This document shows, one piece after another, positions 7,578 to 9,028 of a DNA stretch of 9,028 bases. Location: NCBI GenBank assembly GCA_018239705.1, contig JAFEGS010000018.1, forward strand, positions 1 to 9,028, written 5' to 3'. The stretch's first letter is position 1. Every line of letters starts with the position of its first letter. This stretch comes from Verrucomicrobiota bacterium (GTDB taxonomy: Bacteria; Chlamydiota; Chlamydiia; Chlamydiales; FEN-1388). The notes below the pieces were generated by a model. That model had not been told where the DNA came from, searched no databases, and saw only the letters and a list, made by a program, of their open reading frames with translations. The position numbers were made by a program, and so were the translations under genes.

Positions 7578-7655
7578 CGTGCCCGTGTGCGTGCCCGTGC
7601 CCGTGCCCGAATTTTTTCGAAATCGGGCACGGGCACGCATACGGGCATGGGCACG
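7578..7655. repeat. GC-rich hexamer palindrome (GTGCCC/GGGCAC) between sppA and polA
   Basis: Two 33-base arms (7578-7610 and 7623-7655) match as inverted repeats at 27 of 33 ungapped positions. The inner 15 bases (7596-7610 with 7623-7637) are perfect, and the loop is only 12 bases (ATTTTTTCGAAA). Each arm is a run of degenerate GTGCCC hexamers, far more GC-rich than its surroundings. The element fills most of the 124 bases between the sppA stop and the preferred polA start. In the polA frame it would read MPMPVCVPVP, then an arginine/alanine run. As RNA it would form a long strong stem that could attenuate read-through or protect the sppA 3' end. No transposase or target-site duplication is evident. 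Its origin is unknown to me. Confidence 0.85.
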
Positions 7656-7670
7656 AACTAGATCTTCAGT

Positions 7671-8702
7671 TTAAAACACACACATATACAGAGGCTTGCC
7701 ATAGAGATCCGGATGTAGATCGCCGGGCATGCGGACACGATGCTCTACTGGGCCAAAAAGCGGACCTGTCTTAGCACCGAACAGCACCTCAAAGATATTT
7801 TGTGTTTCTAGTTCAACGAACTGGTAATTGTCCTCAATTCCTACCTCTTTTGCAAGGTTTTTTAGCACCTCATCACTTGAGTTGGCTGTTCCATCGATGT
7901 AACCGAACTCTGTAGCATCACTAGTAGGCCATACTCTTGCGCCCTGCTCTTTAAGAATTGCAGGTGTCAGTTTGGGTCTGTTTTTTGATACAATCGAAAC
8001 AAATTGGTCATACATCGAATCGATGATATACTGAAAAGCCTCTCCTTCATTTGGTCTCCATGGACGAAAAGGGTTCATGCTGTCTTTATCTTTTCCGGCA
8101 AAGAGCGTCTTTGAAGCAATGCCCAATTTGTCCATAAGATCTGTAAAATTGAAGAAGGGGGGAGAGAGAAGCACTCCCACATGGCCGATAAGGCTATCTT
8201 CTGATGCGTAGATTTTATCGGCAGCACAGGCAATATACATGCCACCGGAAGCGCAAAGTCCATCGACATAAGCATATATCGGGACTTTATAGCGGCTCTT
8301 GTATTCTGAAAGCAGTCGATAGATAGAGTCAGAGGCATCTGCCATCCCTCCTGGGCTATTGATGCTCAGCAGCACAGCTTTAACTTGCCCCGGCCTGAGT
8401 TCTCCATCTTGCGATTCTACAAGCTGCTTGAAGATGTCTGCTTTTGTAAGATGATCAAGTCCTATAGTGCCATGGATATTAATCCGCAGAATAGTAGGCG
8501 TTTCACTTGAAAAAGAGGTCACTTTCCATTGGTCATTTGGAAGGACGCGAGCAGTGGTAGAGTGAGGAACACCGCTAGATCCGGAAAAACTGGCACCGAG
8601 GATCATAAGCACAATAACGATTCCGATTCCTATCCCAACTACCCCGAATAGGCTCCTAAAAAACGATTTAAAAAGATCTTTGATAAAAGATTCTGATGAC
8701 AT
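7671..8702 (-). CDS. sppA: Signal peptide peptidase SppA/SohB-type serine protease (S49), membrane-anchored
   Basis: A 343-residue inner-membrane protease of family S49 that degrades leftover signal peptides or misfolded membrane fragments. A lysine-containing N-terminus is followed by a glycine/isoleucine-rich membrane segment (about 17-36), placing the catalytic part outside the cytoplasm. The S49 core follows: LLSINSPGG (111-119), the nucleophile in DGLCASGGMYIA (Ser152), then SLIGHVGV (170-177). The general-base lysine is probably Lys206 in AGKDKDSMNPFRP. The Ser-Lys spacing suits the short single-domain bacterial SppA rather than the duplicated E. coli protein. The start at 8702 has a good ribosome binding site (AAGGA, 8 bases upstream on the minus strand). 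It is first in the operon with polA, coaE and rho. The chlamydial orthologue at this locus is usually called sohB; both names refer to the same family. Confidence 0.93.
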   Translation of the reverse strand: MSSESFIKDLFKSFFRSLFGVVGIGIGIVIVLMILGASFSGSSGVPHSTTARVLPNDQWKVTSFSSETPTILRINIHGTIGLDHLTKADIFKQLVESQDGELRPGQVKAVLLSINSPGGMADASDSIYRLLSEYKSRYKVPIYAYVDGLCASGGMYIACAADKIYASEDSLIGHVGVLLSPPFFNFTDLMDKLGIASKTLFAGKDKDSMNPFRPWRPNEGEAFQYIIDSMYDQFVSIVSKNRPKLTPAILKEQGARVWPTSDATEFGYIDGTANSSDEVLKNLAKEVGIEDNYQFVELETQNIFEVLFGAKTGPLFGPVEHRVRMPGDLHPDLYGKPLYMCVF

Positions 8703-8771
8703 AAACTTTTTCCTTGCTAAATATGTGTCTCTATATCATTCTTTATATACAACATGTGAGTTTTTTATACT
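8703..8771. promoter_or_regulatory. Divergent intergenic region, likely promoters for sppA operon and the right-hand gene
   Basis: This 69-base AT-rich gap separates two divergent starts, so both promoters should lie here or in the adjoining 5' ends. Several TATA-like hexamers are present (TATATC near 8732, TTATAT near 8743, and TATAGA on the minus strand), but none has a convincing -35 box at 16-18 bases. I therefore call only the region. The TCCTT at about 8710-8714 is the sppA ribosome binding site on the minus strand. Confidence 0.4.
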
Positions 8772-9028
8772 ATGTACTTTTGGAATCCACTCCATTTAAT
8801 CGATGGAGAAGCGTACTGGTTTCTCTATTTCCTCGCTATCCTCACTGCAGCCTCTGTGGCAACACATGGCTGGAGATGGCTGAGTTTGCGCCTTCATGAG
8901 CAATTTGTGGCAAAAAAACTCTATATGCGAGATGCTGCAGTTACTGCAGCTCATGGTCCTGTTACCTTCTATATCTGGTTTTTATCCGGGATCAAATGCT
9001 TTGACCTCATCACAGATCGCTTTCTGAC
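8772..9028 (+). CDS. Membrane protein, N-terminal part only; possibly MscS-family channel
   Basis: The frame opens at the ATG at 8772 (in-frame stop TGA at 8757-8759 just upstream) and runs past the window end, giving 85 residues. Two hydrophobic, probably membrane-spanning segments are visible at about 15-31 and 63-82. They are joined by a charged linker with LRLHEQFVAKKLYMRDAA. An aromatic-rich start (MYFWNPLHLI) precedes the first. The layout of a first helix, a basic linker, then a segment like HGPVTFYIWFLSGI recalls the N-terminal region of larger MscS-type mechanosensitive channels. The pore helix and beta domain that would prove this lie outside the window. In Chlamydia trachomatis I recall an ATP/ADP translocase next to sohB; these residues do not look like one to me. 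That the gene is real is fairly likely; its function is a guess. Confidence 0.6.
   Translation, partial: MYFWNPLHLIDGEAYWFLYFLAILTAASVATHGWRWLSLRLHEQFVAKKLYMRDAAVTAAHGPVTFYIWFLSGIKCFDLITDRFL

Noticed and set aside
7578..7655. Short CRISPR array
   Set aside because: The units are directly adjacent 6-base hexamers without spacers and are arranged as two inverted arms, not as direct repeats separated by unique spacers.
7484..7774. Plus-strand open frame with a PCPCPCP / HGHAYGHGH run across the palindrome
   Set aside because: The cysteine/proline and glycine/histidine runs are just the hexamer repeat read in another frame; the rest is antisense to polA and sppA.
8714..8899. 61-codon plus-strand open frame overlapping the right-hand membrane gene
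   Set aside because: It starts in the AT-rich intergenic gap and runs out of frame with the better, window-crossing frame from 8772.

Overview
The window is protein-coding DNA of moderate GC from a bacterium that is most likely a member of the Chlamydiae outside the classical Chlamydiaceae. The main reason is the minus-strand block sppA/sohB > polA > coaE > rho. I recall the same gene order in Chlamydia trachomatis (CT494 to CT491), but I could not check this with a search. The E. coli-type phosphoglucomutase, the toxin-antitoxin pair and the short palindromic repeats fit a larger amoeba-associated (environmental) chlamydial genome better than a reduced animal pathogen. Genus cannot be assigned from sequence alone.

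Layout. Bases 1-2117 (+ strand) hold the 3' part of a HAD-family phosphatase whose stop overlaps (ATGA) the start of a full-length alpha-D-glucose phosphoglucomutase (pgm). The pair probably handles glucose-1-phosphate and glucose-6-phosphate, hence glycogen or sugar-nucleotide metabolism. Bases 2118-2799 (+) hold a two-gene MntA/HepT-type (MNT/HEPT) toxin-antitoxin module with intact signature motifs, preceded by a small dyad. Bases 2800-2903 form a convergent intergenic region that carries an asymmetric inverted repeat built from five copies of CACAGAG/CTCTGTG. It is probably a repeat element that can also act as a two-way terminator.

Bases 2904-8702 (-) form a tight operon read right to left: membrane-anchored signal peptide peptidase (sppA/sohB), DNA polymerase I (polA, with intact 5' nuclease, proofreading and polymerase motifs), dephospho-CoA kinase (coaE, overlapping polA by 7 bases) and transcription terminator Rho (rho, 3 bases after coaE). 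Between sppA and polA lies a GC-rich palindrome made of GTGCCC/GGGCAC hexamers. It lies in the polA reading frame and creates an artificial-looking arginine/alanine-rich N-terminal extension if the upstream ATG is used. From about 8772 (+) a divergent membrane-protein gene begins and runs off the end of the window. It may be an MscS-type channel, but this is weakly supported.

How the genes relate: the minus-strand operon is housekeeping (protein quality control at the membrane, DNA repair and Okazaki processing, coenzyme A synthesis, transcription termination). The plus-strand part is carbohydrate metabolism plus an accessory toxin-antitoxin module. I found no RNA genes, CRISPR array or insertion-sequence transposase. 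The least explained elements are the two palindromic repeats, above all the hexamer palindrome at the polA 5' end.
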